The notes beneath the pieces were generated by a model. It was not told the DNA's origin and ran no database searches. It saw only the letters and a list, made by a program, of their open reading frames with translations. Shown here piece by piece: positions 16,789-25,300 of a DNA stretch of 43,700 nucleotides. Position 1 is the stretch's first letter. Each line of letters starts with the position of its first letter. A program made the position numbers and the translations under genes. The stretch covers positions 1 to 43,700 of the forward strand of contig NZ_JABBEA010000027.1 in assembly GCF_012912005.1 (NCBI RefSeq). Direction: 5' to 3'. The DNA comes from Paenibacillus sp. SZ31 (GTDB lineage: Bacteria; Bacillota; Bacilli; Paenibacillales; Paenibacillaceae).

Positions 16789-17739
16789 CTGCCAATCTCC
16801 TTCTGTTTTATATTGATAATGATTATCATTAATAACATAACAAGAAGAAGAATGTTTGCCCATAGAGGATACGAACCCTTCCCATGGACTATCTGAATCG
16901 ACCAAGCTATCCTTCATTTTCTTTTTATATTGACCCGGTGTCATCCCAACCTGCTTTTTGAACAGACGTGTGAAATAAAAAACGTCACTATACCCTACAC
17001 TTGAAGCAATCTCCTGTGCTGTGGCATCTGTGCGAATCATTAATTCCTTCGCTTTCGCCATCCGCGCCTGAATCACATATTCAATAGGGCTTCTCCCTGT
17101 ACGGAGTTTGAATTGTTTCGATAAATATTGAATGCTGTAATTCCATAGTTCGGCCAATGACTCAAGCGAAATAGATTCATTGTAATGTTCGTGAATGTAC
17201 TGGATAATCTCTTCTACCATATCCGTTTCTTTTGAGGTAACCCCTTGAAGCTTAAGTTGCTGAACAAGTGTATATACGAACTGGTAAAAGCCGATTTTCA
17301 CATGAAAACGGTCAAACACCTGTCTTCGGCTCCATTCCTCACACATTGAATCCACATGGCGATATAGATTAAGCGGAGCGAGAGGCTGATAGGCATACGG
17401 TAACTGAAAGGGGTTATTCATGTCATAGTTGTGCTGAATCTCTTTACTAGCTTTGGGAGACATACTACCTCTATATAAAATGTAATAGTACGTGACCTCA
17501 TCTTGCCCAGCTTCGATCCTGATCCTGCTTCCTTTTCCTGCATGCAGTAGATAAAACCGTTTAAATATATGTATATCTTCATCCCGTGAAATGGTGCCTT
17601 GTCCTTGCACGATATATATAAAACCACTGACTGGGAGATGGTATTGCTGCTTCCCCCCACTACTTATTACAAGTTGGCGAATATCCACCAGCTGAATCGA
17701 TGAATTGTCCCACATTTGAATATACTCTTCCCAGTTCAC
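15757..17739 (-). CDS. AraC-type regulator fused in frame to iron-siderophore binding lipoprotein
   Basis: One uninterrupted 660-codon frame from GTG 17739 (GGGGGAG 7 bases upstream). Residues 1-165 are an AraC sensing domain, and about 170-275 are two AraC helix-turn-helix motifs (ISLESLAELWNYSIQYLSKQ; AQEIASSVGYSDVFYFTRLF). Residues 275-317 are low-complexity and look like translated intergenic DNA, because they cover a perfect Fur box and a ribosome site. Residues 318-660 are a complete siderophore-binding lipoprotein with its own signal peptide. B. subtilis Btr is a genuine AraC-binding-protein fusion that senses siderophore in the cytosol, but it lacks a signal peptide. Two overlapping products, one regulator ending late and one lipoprotein, are likely. 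The alternative is a lost regulator stop codon. Confidence 0.7.
   Translation of the reverse strand: MNWEEYIQMWDNSSIQLVDIRQLVISSGGKQQYHLPVSGFIYIVQGQGTISRDEDIHIFKRFYLLHAGKGSRIRIEAGQDEVTYYYILYRGSMSPKASKEIQHNYDMNNPFQLPYAYQPLAPLNLYRHVDSMCEEWSRRQVFDRFHVKIGFYQFVYTLVQQLKLQGVTSKETDMVEEIIQYIHEHYNESISLESLAELWNYSIQYLSKQFKLRTGRSPIEYVIQARMAKAKELMIRTDATAQEIASSVGYSDVFYFTRLFKKQVGMTPGQYKKKMKDSLVDSDSPWEGFVSSMGKHSSSCYVINDNHYQYKTEGDWQMFKGTRSKMVLTFMLCFTIILSACTSGNSGRTNNQGAAVGNSNQSTESTQNVTSNEAKEDTSTRKLSTVMGEVSVPVYPKRVVVDWDLGPVLAVGVTPVGASSTQMNFAKFLKPYLPETVEDIGLEGSISLEKVLDLSPDVIITWNPAAYESYSKIAPTVVFETSKYSTIQEEITAMGDILGRQEEAEKWNSDFVKRTEAARNKIKNVIPKDATISIVDYVTVDKFLMVIGNAGERGGRATYDILGLNPTPKVKSDIIDKNEDRIEVSWETVNDYVGDYVIVLKVEGQEPTNLPATWTSLDAVKNNHVIEIEMEKYFAADSFSSLLQAEDIADKITKMAAAAK
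16814..16828 (-). promoter_or_regulatory. Fur box inside the fused reading frame
   Basis: TGATAATGATTATCA is a perfect 7-1-7 Bacillus Fur box. It sits 25 bases before the lipoprotein start and inside the coding frame that continues from the AraC regulator. Confidence 0.85.
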
Positions 17740-17817
17740 TATTTTTCTCCCCCGATAGACCCCATACTGAACCTATTATTCAGTAATAAATCCCTTTGTA
17801 ATCCTTTGATGATATTC

Positions 17818-17836
17818 GATAACGATAATCATTGTC
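17818..17836 (-). promoter_or_regulatory. Fur box before the AraC regulator
   Basis: GATAACGATAATCATTGTC differs from the 19-bp Fur consensus at two positions. It lies 79 bases upstream of the AraC start and suggests that iron represses the regulator too. Confidence 0.75.
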
Positions 17837-17908
17837 AATTGAAAAGAGGGACATCAAGATACGGAAGAAATCCCCACACTCCTCGCCTGCATAACCAAAA
17901 TATAAAAC

Positions 17909-17953
17909 AAACCCCGGTAGCACGTCTGCATTCAGCAGCGTACAGCCGAGGTT
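17909..17953 (-). terminator. Terminator of the SleB-like gene
   Basis: A long imperfect stem (AACCTCGG with CCGGGGTT, then GTACG with CGTGC, and an apical CTGC/GCAG hairpin) is followed on the minus strand by TTTGTTTTAT. It lies 45 bases after the stop. Confidence 0.65.
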
Positions 17954-17997
17954 CACCATTATCATTTCAAATATTAACTACATATCTCTACTTATAC

Positions 17998-18885
17998 TCA
18001 TCTCGTAAAATCATGCTGCCCAATGGTCAGAAGCGTCGGCCTGCTCTTACTCCACACCGACGTGGCAATCTTCGGATTGTAATAATAGAGCGCTCCGTTC
18101 GTCGGATCAGTGCCATTTAAAGCTTTGCGAGCAGCCCTGTAAGAGGTCTGGGTTGGCTTGGTATTAAACTGGCCATCGTCTATAGCCGTGAATTGCCCTT
18201 TCTGGAAAATAACCTTCGAAATAGACGACGGGAATTCACTCGAATGTACCCGATTCAACACAACCGCTCCTACAGCGACTTGCCCTTCAAAAGATTCTCC
18301 GCGCGCTTCACCATGGATCAGCTTCGCCAACTGGCGTAACGTCTCGCCTTCGGCTTTAGCCTTTTTATTCAGCCTGTTCAGTGTCGCCGGACCTGCAACT
18401 CCATCTGCACTTAGTCCCTGCGCCTGCTGGAACTTGCGGACAGCACCTTTGGTGATGGTACCATAATATCCAGTCATTCCGGCGTCAAAGTACCCCAGAT
18501 CGCTTAATTGCTCCTGCAATTGCAGCACATGCTCGCTACGAACGCCCTGTTCCAGCTTCTGTGCTCCCGCAGATGGAGCTGCCACGGTCAATCCCAGAGT
18601 CAATGCGCAGGCACCGAGAAGCAAGCTGACCCGCCCTGCTCTTTTGCCAGCCGTGTTCCCCTTCCCATGAGTGACTTTCCGACTGACAGTGATAGGCTCC
18701 ATGTTGTCAGCAAACGTTAATTGATCCAGCCCCTCATTCGTGCTATCAACTGTAGTCCGTTCATTACTGTTCATATGGCTTCCCACCTTCATCTCTTTCA
18801 TCTCACTCACGCTATCTAATTCACTTATCATATTCTTTTCATTGATTTCATTCGCTTGATCCATTCCAATATTATTCTTCATCAT
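17998..18885 (-). CDS. SleB-like cell-wall hydrolase with peptidoglycan-binding domain
   Basis: Peptidoglycan hydrolase of the SleB/CwlJ (Hydrolase_2) family. I choose ATG 18885 because GGAGG ends 8 bases before it (295 residues); ATG 18774 with AAGGTGGG before it is a real alternative. About 85 polar residues come first, which is odd, then a hydrophobic segment ending APSAGAQ that reads as a signal peptide or anchor. Next is a PG_binding_1 domain (VLQLQEQLSDLGYFDAGMTG, then VRKFQQAQGLSADGVAGPAT). The catalytic domain (LAKLIHGEARGESFEGQVAV; AVVLNRVHSSEFPSSISKVI) has the presumed catalytic Glu in HGEARGE. SleB homologues open the spore cortex; the vegetative relatives remodel the wall. It stands alone, with its own terminator. 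Confidence 0.85.
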   Translation of the reverse strand: MMKNNIGMDQANEINEKNMISELDSVSEMKEMKVGSHMNSNERTTVDSTNEGLDQLTFADNMEPITVSRKVTHGKGNTAGKRAGRVSLLLGACALTLGLTVAAPSAGAQKLEQGVRSEHVLQLQEQLSDLGYFDAGMTGYYGTITKGAVRKFQQAQGLSADGVAGPATLNRLNKKAKAEGETLRQLAKLIHGEARGESFEGQVAVGAVVLNRVHSSEFPSSISKVIFQKGQFTAIDDGQFNTKPTQTSYRAARKALNGTDPTNGALYYYNPKIATSVWSKSRPTLLTIGQHDFTR

Positions 18886-19033
18886 TCCATTAACCTCCAC
18901 TTTTCTGAATCCAGATCCCACATCTTCCTCCTGAATCCTCACGGTTGGACATCCCGAGTGTCATTATAGGATATAGAAAAAATGAAGTCTATCGGACCGA
19001 TGACGCAGTGGAAAACCGACGCTGAACATAACA

Positions 19034-19080
19034 AAAAGAGGCATGAGCCCATGGTCACACCATGGTCACACCCCTTCTTG
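19034..19080 (-). terminator. Structured region after MFS gene, likely terminator
   Basis: On the minus strand AGGGGTGTGA can pair (with G-U pairs) with TCATGCCTCT, followed by TTTTTG. The loop contains a tandem 11-base copy of CATGGTCACAC seen on the plus strand. It lies about 85 bases beyond the MFS stop. Confidence 0.45.
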
Positions 19081-19164
19081 TATCAACCATATACCGCTTG
19101 TCCACCCCGCCATTTTCATAGGCAGGCAGACCCGTACAAAAGTTGCGCCTGAATTTATTGACAA

Positions 19165-20382
19165 TTACTCAGCAAGTTCCTGACCCTTCGTTTCCCGGCC
19201 CCAGAACAGTACAGCTGCTGCGCCAATGAGGATTGTCACGAAGAAAATCGTGAAAATCAGGCTGATCGCCACTTCGCGCTGAACCAACATACCGACCATT
19301 AATGGAGCAAGTACGCCACCGATCCGGCCAACCGATGTAGCTAGACCCACACCTGTCGAACGAACGGAAGTCGGATACAATTCCGGGCTGTAGGCGTACA
19401 GACCACCCCAGGCTCCCAGATTGAAGAAGGAAAGACAGATTCCTGCGGTCAGGATTGTCGCTTCCGTTGTTGCCAGTCCAAACGCAATCGCACTGAATGC
19501 AGTCAAGGTAAGATACACAACCAGTACGAACTTGCGACCGTAACGTTCAATGAAGTACGCCGCGGTGAAGTAACCTGGCAACTGTGCGATCGTCATGATC
19601 AGCACGTATTGGAAGCTTTTGACCATTGTAAATCCTTTCGCCATCACAACCGAAGGCAACCACAGGAACATACCATAATAGGAGAAAATGACGGTAAACC
19701 ACAAAATCCAGAGCATCAACGTTGTACGGCGATGTGGTGCTGACCAGACGGTAGCCACTTTCTCGCGGAACGTGATCTTATGAAGTTTGGTGTGATTCTT
19801 GTAGCGCGGCGGGTCCTGAATAGCACGACGCAGATACAGTGCGTAGAACGCCGGAAGCGCACCAATGGCAAAGGCAATTCTCCATCCGTACTCCGGGATA
19901 ACAAAGTTCGCAATCAGTGCTGATACAATCCAGCCCCCTGCCCAGAAACTTTCCAATAATACAACGGCACGTCCCCGTTCCGCTGTAGGCATCGACTCCG
20001 ATACCAGTGTGGATGCCACGGGCAGCTCTCCGCCAAGTCCAATACCTGCAACCAGACGCAGTGCACACAATACGGCGAATCCAGTCGCCAATGCAGACAG
20101 ACCGCTTGCAATCGTGAAGATTAGCAAGGTCCACATCAGAATGGCCTTCCGTCCAAAACGGTCCGCAAGTGCACCTGCAAGCAAAGCTCCTAGCGCCATA
20201 CCGATCGAGTTAATACTCGTAAGCACGCCGACTTGTCCCGGACTGAGACTCCATTCCTTGGCAAGTGCAGCCACGATAAAGGAGATCATACCAACTTCCA
20301 TCGCATCAAACAGCCAGCTCATGCCGGCACTGAACAGCAGCTTGCGCTGCTTGGGATTCCGCAATACTTCCAGTTTGCTCAT
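19165..20382 (-). CDS. MFS transporter, metabolite:H+ symporter type
   Basis: A 405-residue permease with about 12 membrane helices. ATG 20382 is used, with GGGAG 11 bases upstream; a GTG lies one codon earlier. It has the family loop motif GALADRFGRKAILM between helices 2 and 3, and GIGLGGELPVASTLVSE in helix 4, typical of the aromatic acid/niacin (NaiP/YceI) symporter group. It is last in line after the CUT1 transporter genes, 113 bp downstream, and may be co-transcribed with the monooxygenase. It could import a sulfonate or aromatic substrate, or export a product; the sequence alone does not say. Confidence 0.8.
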   Translation of the reverse strand: MSKLEVLRNPKQRKLLFSAGMSWLFDAMEVGMISFIVAALAKEWSLSPGQVGVLTSINSIGMALGALLAGALADRFGRKAILMWTLLIFTIASGLSALATGFAVLCALRLVAGIGLGGELPVASTLVSESMPTAERGRAVVLLESFWAGGWIVSALIANFVIPEYGWRIAFAIGALPAFYALYLRRAIQDPPRYKNHTKLHKITFREKVATVWSAPHRRTTLMLWILWFTVIFSYYGMFLWLPSVVMAKGFTMVKSFQYVLIMTIAQLPGYFTAAYFIERYGRKFVLVVYLTLTAFSAIAFGLATTEATILTAGICLSFFNLGAWGGLYAYSPELYPTSVRSTGVGLATSVGRIGGVLAPLMVGMLVQREVAISLIFTIFFVTILIGAAAVLFWGRETKGQELAE

Positions 20383-20495
20383 CACTTATAGCTCCCTTGA
20401 TCTCTATGTAGTCATTCTGACACTAAATCATTATTATGCAGAATGCTCCAGAAATCAATGCAAAATAAGCTTTCCCTTCCGATTTCTGCGATACC

Positions 20496-21311
20496 TTACC
20501 CCTTGAGTGAACCCGCTGTCAGACCTGCAACAAAGTAACGCTGGAGCAGAAGAAACAACGCGATCATCGGAATGGCCGTTACCAGCACACCCGTAAGCAT
20601 CATCGGATAGTTCGTCACGTATTCCCCGCGGAACTGCATAAGCGCGAGAGGTAATGTTAGCTTGGACTTACTGCTGAGCATCAGCATCGGAATAAGCAAA
20701 TCATTCCAGACCATGACGAGCAGGAACGTAGCCGTTGCCGCCAGTGAAGGTGCAGCCAGTGGCAATGCAATCCGGGTATAGAGTCTCCACTCGCTGGCCC
20801 CATCCATACTGCCCGCTTCCAGAATCTCCGAATTGAGCATGCGCATGAAACCTGTCAGCATGAACACAGAGACAGGCATCAGCATCGCGGCAGATACGAC
20901 AATCAGGCCCGTTAGACTGTCCGACCACCCTAGTGTACGCGTGAGGGAATAGATCGGCAGCATACTCACCTGGGAAGGAACGATTAGACCGGCTACGAAC
21001 AGAGCAAACACGATTTTGCCTACGCTGCCGCCCCAGCGGACAATAGCGTAAGCAATCATGCTGCTCAGCAATAACTCAATGGCAACCGTACCGAGCGTCA
21101 CGACCAGACTGTTCCCGAAATATTGCCACATCGGCTGATTGCGGAACATGCCCGTGATGTTATCCCACGTAAACGGGTCCGGCCAGCTGAATGGACTGGT
21201 GAAGAAGTTGCTGCTTGTTTTGAACGAGGATACAAATACAAAGTACAGCGGCACCAGAATCAGCAGCGCGTACACCAATAAGATCAGGCGATTGAACCAT
21301 TTTAAAAACAT
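20496..21311 (-). CDS. CUT1 carbohydrate ABC transporter permease (MalG-like)
   Basis: A 271-residue inner-membrane permease with six helices. The EAA loop that docks the ATPase is clear (EAGSMDGASEWRLYTRIALP, residues 163-182). It ends GLTAGSLKG, the usual C-terminus of this subfamily. It pairs with the permease gene 49 bp upstream and with the binding protein. No ATPase gene is nearby; in Gram-positive bacteria a shared MsmX-type ATPase normally energises CUT1 systems. The start ATG has AAGGGAG about 8 bases before it. Confidence 0.9.
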   Translation of the reverse strand: MFLKWFNRLILLVYALLILVPLYFVFVSSFKTSSNFFTSPFSWPDPFTWDNITGMFRNQPMWQYFGNSLVVTLGTVAIELLLSSMIAYAIVRWGGSVGKIVFALFVAGLIVPSQVSMLPIYSLTRTLGWSDSLTGLIVVSAAMLMPVSVFMLTGFMRMLNSEILEAGSMDGASEWRLYTRIALPLAAPSLAATATFLLVMVWNDLLIPMLMLSSKSKLTLPLALMQFRGEYVTNYPMMLTGVLVTAIPMIALFLLLQRYFVAGLTAGSLKG

Positions 21312-21360
21312 GTGAACTCCCTTCTGCCTCGATTGCAGGATGAATGCTCCAACATCAACC

Positions 21361-22233
21361 TCAATAACTTACCCGGTCGGCACGCAGTGCCTTGAACTGC
21401 AACAGCGTCAAGAGCGCGAGCAACACCAGGAAGATCATGGAACCGGCAGAAGCCAGACCAAATGAATAGCTGCCAAAGGCGGTATGATAGATATAGGTTG
21501 TCAAAATTTCAGTTGCGTAGTTCGGGCCTCCGTCCGTCATTGTGAAAATGAGGTCAAATGCCTTGAACGATTGAATGGTCGTATAAGCCACAACAATCGT
21601 TGCCGAAGGTGCCAGCAGTGGCCAGGTCACGGTACGAAATACCTGCCATTTGCTGCCGCCGTCCATACGAGCCGCCTCATACAGTTCTGCCGGGATGCCT
21701 TGCAGACCTGCGATGAATACAATCATCATCTGCCCAGCATGTGCCCATACCTGTACCGCAGCGATGGAATAGATGGCGATCTTGGGATCACCAATCCAGT
21801 TACGAGCGATGCTGCTCATCCCTGCTTCATTCAGTCCATAGTTGATCAATCCAATGGATGGATCATACATGAATGCCCAGATCAGTCCAACCGATACGGA
21901 GGACAGAATCGCAGGCAGGAAATACAATGCCCGAAGCACAATGCGTGTCTTGGTATTACGTACCAAGAGCAGAGCCAGGACAAGTGAAATAAAGGTTTGT
22001 GCAATAACAACCGTTAACATGAACTCCACGTTGTTACCAAAGGCTTTGCGGAATACGATGCTGCTGAGACTGTCCTTGTAATTATCCAGCCCTACAAATG
22101 CATACGACGGGGATACCCCATCCCAGTCCGTAAAGGAATAGAACAGCCCCGTCAATGTAGGAAATACGAACAATCCAACGTACAGCAGCAACCCGGGGAT
22201 CAGAAACAGGGATAGCTGAAGACGGTTTTTCAT
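21361..22233 (-). CDS. CUT1 carbohydrate ABC transporter permease (MalF-like)
   Basis: A 290-residue membrane protein with six helices. The EAA loop reads YEAARMDGGSKWQVFRTVTW, followed by PLLAPS. The N-terminus (LIPGLLLYVGLFVFPTLTGL) is typical of MalF/UgpA-like subunits. The start codon follows the binding-protein stop by 3 bases, so the two are probably translationally coupled. It forms the transmembrane channel with the next gene's product. Confidence 0.9.
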   Translation of the reverse strand: MKNRLQLSLFLIPGLLLYVGLFVFPTLTGLFYSFTDWDGVSPSYAFVGLDNYKDSLSSIVFRKAFGNNVEFMLTVVIAQTFISLVLALLLVRNTKTRIVLRALYFLPAILSSVSVGLIWAFMYDPSIGLINYGLNEAGMSSIARNWIGDPKIAIYSIAAVQVWAHAGQMMIVFIAGLQGIPAELYEAARMDGGSKWQVFRTVTWPLLAPSATIVVAYTTIQSFKAFDLIFTMTDGGPNYATEILTTYIYHTAFGSYSFGLASAGSMIFLVLLALLTLLQFKALRADRVSY

Positions 22234-22236
22234 CGT

Positions 22237-23511
22237 TTATTTCCCGATATGCTGATCAATGATCGCTTGTGCCTGCTGTGCTGCTTCTTCCGGAGAAGTG
22301 CCGCTCAGTACAGCCTGGATGGAGTTGGTTACTGCTTTTTGATTATCTCCGTTCAGGATGGTGAACCGTGGCTGGAACACGGTCTTTTTGGTTGCCCATT
22401 CTCCGGCTACCTGAAGCTCAGGCGTATCGTACTTCACATCATTCACCGTTACATTTTGTCCCGTTTGGTTGGCATAGTCACTCGCTACATCGGGATTGCT
22501 AAGGAATTCGAGGAACTTCTTCGCTTCTTCCGGATGTTTCGACTTGCTGTTCACCGCGAGCATGAACGTAGTGGTATGCACTCCTTCATACTTCGCTTGA
22601 TCTGCACTTACTGTAATCGGTGCAAGCAGTTTTTGCTCCAGGTTCGGATTCTGCTGCTTGTTCTGAGCCAATTGATACGATCCACTTGCCAGCATCGCTG
22701 CTTTCTCTTGAATAAACAGTGCGCCCGCCGCAGGGTCCTTCGTACCCAGTGCATCCTGTTGGAAGTAACCTTTATCGTTCAGTTCCTTGATTTGAGTCAA
22801 CGTTTTCACCCAAAACTCATCCGTCAGTTTGGCTTCCCCAGCTTCTACTTTGGTAAAAATGTCGTCACTCGGTGCATTGTTCATCACCATCGTATTCATG
22901 AATTGCCCTGGGCCAATGTCCGCTCCGGCAAAGGCAATCGGAATGATACCATTGTCTTTCAGCTTCTGGCAAAGTGCCAGGAAGCCTTCCCAATCGGTTG
23001 GTGGCGTCAAGCCGTATTGTTCAAACAGTTTTACGTTATAGATGGGATCGTTATATACGAGTTGGTACGGGATCGCATATTGCTTGCCATCATGCTGTCC
23101 TGATTCAATCAGCTTCGAATTGTAGGCCGACAGGAATGATGATCCGGTCAGATCCGTGAACAAGCCGGCTTTGGTGAAAGCTTCGAACTGTGCACCCGGG
23201 AAGGAAGCAAATACATCCCCTACCGAACCATCACTGATTTTAGATTGAACGGTGGACTGGTATTGATCGGAGGGCAACGTCTGCATCTCCACGTTGATGT
23301 TCGGGTTTTCTTTTTCAAATGCGTCAATAGTCTTGTTGAGTGCTTCGGAATCTTCTCCACGCCAGTGCATGAAGCTGATCGTAACTTTGCCTGAACCCGA
23401 GGAGCCGTTCTCTCCAGATGACGCGTTATCCCTGCCGCCGCAAGCTGACAGCAAGATGGACATCACCAGCATACTGACGAGCGGCAGGATTAATTTTTTA
23501 TTTTTTTTCAT
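22237..23511 (-). CDS. CUT1 carbohydrate ABC transporter binding lipoprotein
   Basis: A 424-residue extracellular binding protein. ATG 23511 is chosen because AGGAGG lies 9 bases before it and the product starts with a lipoprotein signal (MKKNKKLILPLVSMLVMSIL, lipobox LSAC). The mature part is a family 1 sugar-binding protein (VTISFMHWRGEDSEALNKTI; GLTPPTDWEGFLALCQKLKD; late FLEFLSNPDVASDYA). It delivers a sugar or sugar-like solute to the two permeases. The SsuD-like monooxygenase gene lies upstream with only a repeat element between, which suggests a sulfonated or otherwise modified sugar as the ligand; this is inference. Confidence 0.9.
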   Translation of the reverse strand: MKKNKKLILPLVSMLVMSILLSACGGRDNASSGENGSSGSGKVTISFMHWRGEDSEALNKTIDAFEKENPNINVEMQTLPSDQYQSTVQSKISDGSVGDVFASFPGAQFEAFTKAGLFTDLTGSSFLSAYNSKLIESGQHDGKQYAIPYQLVYNDPIYNVKLFEQYGLTPPTDWEGFLALCQKLKDNGIIPIAFAGADIGPGQFMNTMVMNNAPSDDIFTKVEAGEAKLTDEFWVKTLTQIKELNDKGYFQQDALGTKDPAAGALFIQEKAAMLASGSYQLAQNKQQNPNLEQKLLAPITVSADQAKYEGVHTTTFMLAVNSKSKHPEEAKKFLEFLSNPDVASDYANQTGQNVTVNDVKYDTPELQVAGEWATKKTVFQPRFTILNGDNQKAVTNSIQAVLSGTSPEEAAQQAQAIIDQHIGK

Positions 23512-23558
23512 GAAAGACGACCTCCTGAGGATGATTAATGTAAGTTGCACGAAAGTTA

Positions 23559-23745
23559 TTACACGGGGCACTCCGAGTGCAGTACCATCTTCCGATCGCT
23601 GTTATCCCCGGATTTTTTGAATCATTTTTCTCAATGGTTAAAATCCGGGGATAAAGGCAAGATGATGCTTACGAAGTAGCTTTCTTTCAGAAAGCTTTTA
23701 GCTTCGCTTCTTCAGATCGGTTCTGCCCTCTCCGTTAAAGTGTAA
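23559..23745 (+). repeat. Dispersed ~188-bp foldable repeat, copy A
   Basis: Ends are TTACAC and GTGTAA. Inside are a 14-bp stem TTATCCCCGGATTTT / AAAATCCGGGGATAA, a perfect hairpin AGCTTTCT-TTC-AGAAAGCT, GCTTCGCTTCTTCAG, and CCCTCTCCGTTA near the right end. It is closely matched by copy C (188 bp) and partly by copy B. It fills the gap between the ssuD-like gene and the sugar-binding protein gene. Confidence 0.85.
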
Positions 23746-23760
23746 AAAAAGTTAACTTAC

Positions 23761-24963
23761 TTAAGTGGTAGTAACTTGATGCTGCTTCTGTCTTGTTTTC
23801 CATTTCTCACGAATGATCGGCATCACGGTACGTCCGAAGATTTCTGCCTCTTCCAGATGCGGGTAACCGGACAGAATGAAGGTCGTAACGCCCAGATCTC
23901 CATATTCCATCAAACGCTCTGCGACCTGTTCTGCTGTACCTACAATAAGGATCGCACCGCCGGAACGCACAACGGACAAGCCTGTCCACAGGTTAGGACC
24001 TACGACAAACTGCTGCTTCTCGGACAGTTCCCGTAGCTCATTCTGTCTGCGTTGGTTGGTTGCATCCGTCTCGGCAAAAGCGGCTTTGGCTTTCTCAATC
24101 GCTTCTGGTGGTACTTTGCTGATAATCTCCCAAGCTGCTGCCCATGCTTCTTCTTCGGTATCCCGAATGAGCACCTGAGCACGCATGCCGTAACGGAGCT
24201 GACGATCTTGTCCTGTTTCCTCTTTCACCTGCTGACGGATGACCTCAATCTCTTCAATCTGCTCCTGAATCCAGTCATGAGGCTCGCCCCACATGAGGAA
24301 CGTATCCGCATGTTCAACAGCGACCTTTTTGGCAATTGGTGAACTTCCTCCCAGATAGAATGGTGGATGCGGATTTTGCACCGTCTCCGGCATGCCTACC
24401 GGTCCTTTGAAATTGTAATACTGCCCGTTGAATTCAGGATTGGGATCGCTGGGTGCATCTGCACTAGATTTTGAACCGCTTCCAGCAAACTCCGTCAGAT
24501 TCAGTCCCGTCGATTGAGTCCATGAACGCTTCATGACTTCCATATACTCGCTCGCCCGCACATACCGCTCATCATGCGCATGTGCCAGTGGATCACCGAG
24601 TTCCTCCAGATCTCGAACGGAACTGCCTGTCACCACATTGATCATGGCGCGACCACCAGAGAGCTGATCCAGTGCCGCTCCCATTCGTGCAGCGAGTACG
24701 GGTGTAACCAAACCCGGGCGAATGGCGACAAGGGGACGCAATGTCTTCGTATGACTCATCACAGCCGAGCCAACCACCCACGCGTCCAGACAGGCTCCCC
24801 CTGTCGGAATCAGTACAAATTCGAATCCTGCCTTCTCCGCCGTCTGTGCCACATCGATCAGATAATCCAAACTTGGCTCCCGCTCCGGGGCAACCCCTAC
24901 ATACTTACCATCCCCTGCTGTAGGCAAAAACCATCCAAACTTCATTTCTTCCTGTTCGCTCAC
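23761..24963 (-). CDS. ssuD: SsuD-like FMNH2-dependent monooxygenase (LLM class)
   Basis: A 400-residue bacterial luciferase-like TIM-barrel enzyme. GTG 24963 is preferred because AGAAGGGA ends 9 bases upstream. Family marks are MKFGWFLPTAGDGKYVG, LRPLVAIRPGLVTPVLAARM, INVVTGSSVRDLEELGDPLA, DERYVRASEYMEVMKRSW and the late FILSGYPHLEEAE. SsuD enzymes use reduced flavin and oxygen to release sulfite from alkanesulfonates; a flavin reductase is needed but none is in this window. Standard SsuD is coded with an SsuABC-type transporter, whereas here the neighbour is a sugar transporter. Sulfoquinovose monooxygenases are SsuD relatives with such neighbours, so a sulfosugar is one candidate substrate. 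Confidence 0.85.
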   Translation of the reverse strand: MSEQEEMKFGWFLPTAGDGKYVGVAPEREPSLDYLIDVAQTAEKAGFEFVLIPTGGACLDAWVVGSAVMSHTKTLRPLVAIRPGLVTPVLAARMGAALDQLSGGRAMINVVTGSSVRDLEELGDPLAHAHDERYVRASEYMEVMKRSWTQSTGLNLTEFAGSGSKSSADAPSDPNPEFNGQYYNFKGPVGMPETVQNPHPPFYLGGSSPIAKKVAVEHADTFLMWGEPHDWIQEQIEEIEVIRQQVKEETGQDRQLRYGMRAQVLIRDTEEEAWAAAWEIISKVPPEAIEKAKAAFAETDATNQRRQNELRELSEKQQFVVGPNLWTGLSVVRSGGAILIVGTAEQVAERLMEYGDLGVTTFILSGYPHLEEAEIFGRTVMPIIREKWKTRQKQHQVTTT

Positions 24964-25016
24964 AAAAGTCAATCCCTTCTATGAATAAATAAAGTCTCAT
25001 GTTAAAAAAAGTTACC

Positions 25017-25172
25017 GTTACGCCTCCTTGACGTTCCGGGTACGAATCGTTCTTCCGATCACTGTTATCCTTGATTTTTTTTGATTCTCCTTTTTTAAAG
25101 GTAAAAATTCAAGGATAAAGGCGACCGCTTCGCTTCTTCAGAATCGATTTCGTCCCCTCCACTACGTTGGCA
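25017..25172 (+). repeat. Dispersed ~188-bp foldable repeat, copy B (diverged)
   Basis: Shares TCTTCCGATCACTGTTATCC, the ...TTGATTTTT / AAAATTCAAGGATAA stem and GCTTCGCTTCTTCAGAATCG with copies A and C. It lacks the AGCTTTCT hairpin and has diverged ends. Same orientation as copy A; the two copies bracket the ssuD-like gene. Confidence 0.7.
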
Positions 25173-25271
25173 TCTCATGAAACTTATTTTTAAAGTGCGC
25201 CTAATTTCTAATTCATTTTCAAAGTAAGCATCCAAATACCGATTAATTAACTTGGTTTAATAGGTATGGAC

Positions 25272-25300
25272 ATCATATCAATTGATTTGTCTATGATCAA
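25272..25300 (-). promoter_or_regulatory. Promoter of the ssuD-like operon
   Basis: On the minus strand, TTGATC (25300-25295), 17 bp and TATGAT (25277-25272). The start codon is about 300 bases further on, with repeat copy B inside the leader. Confidence 0.55.

Noticed and set aside
24964..25271. S-box or other sulfur riboswitch in the long ssuD leader
   Set aside because: The leader is filled largely by repeat copy B; I see no SAM-riboswitch core or terminator/antiterminator pair.
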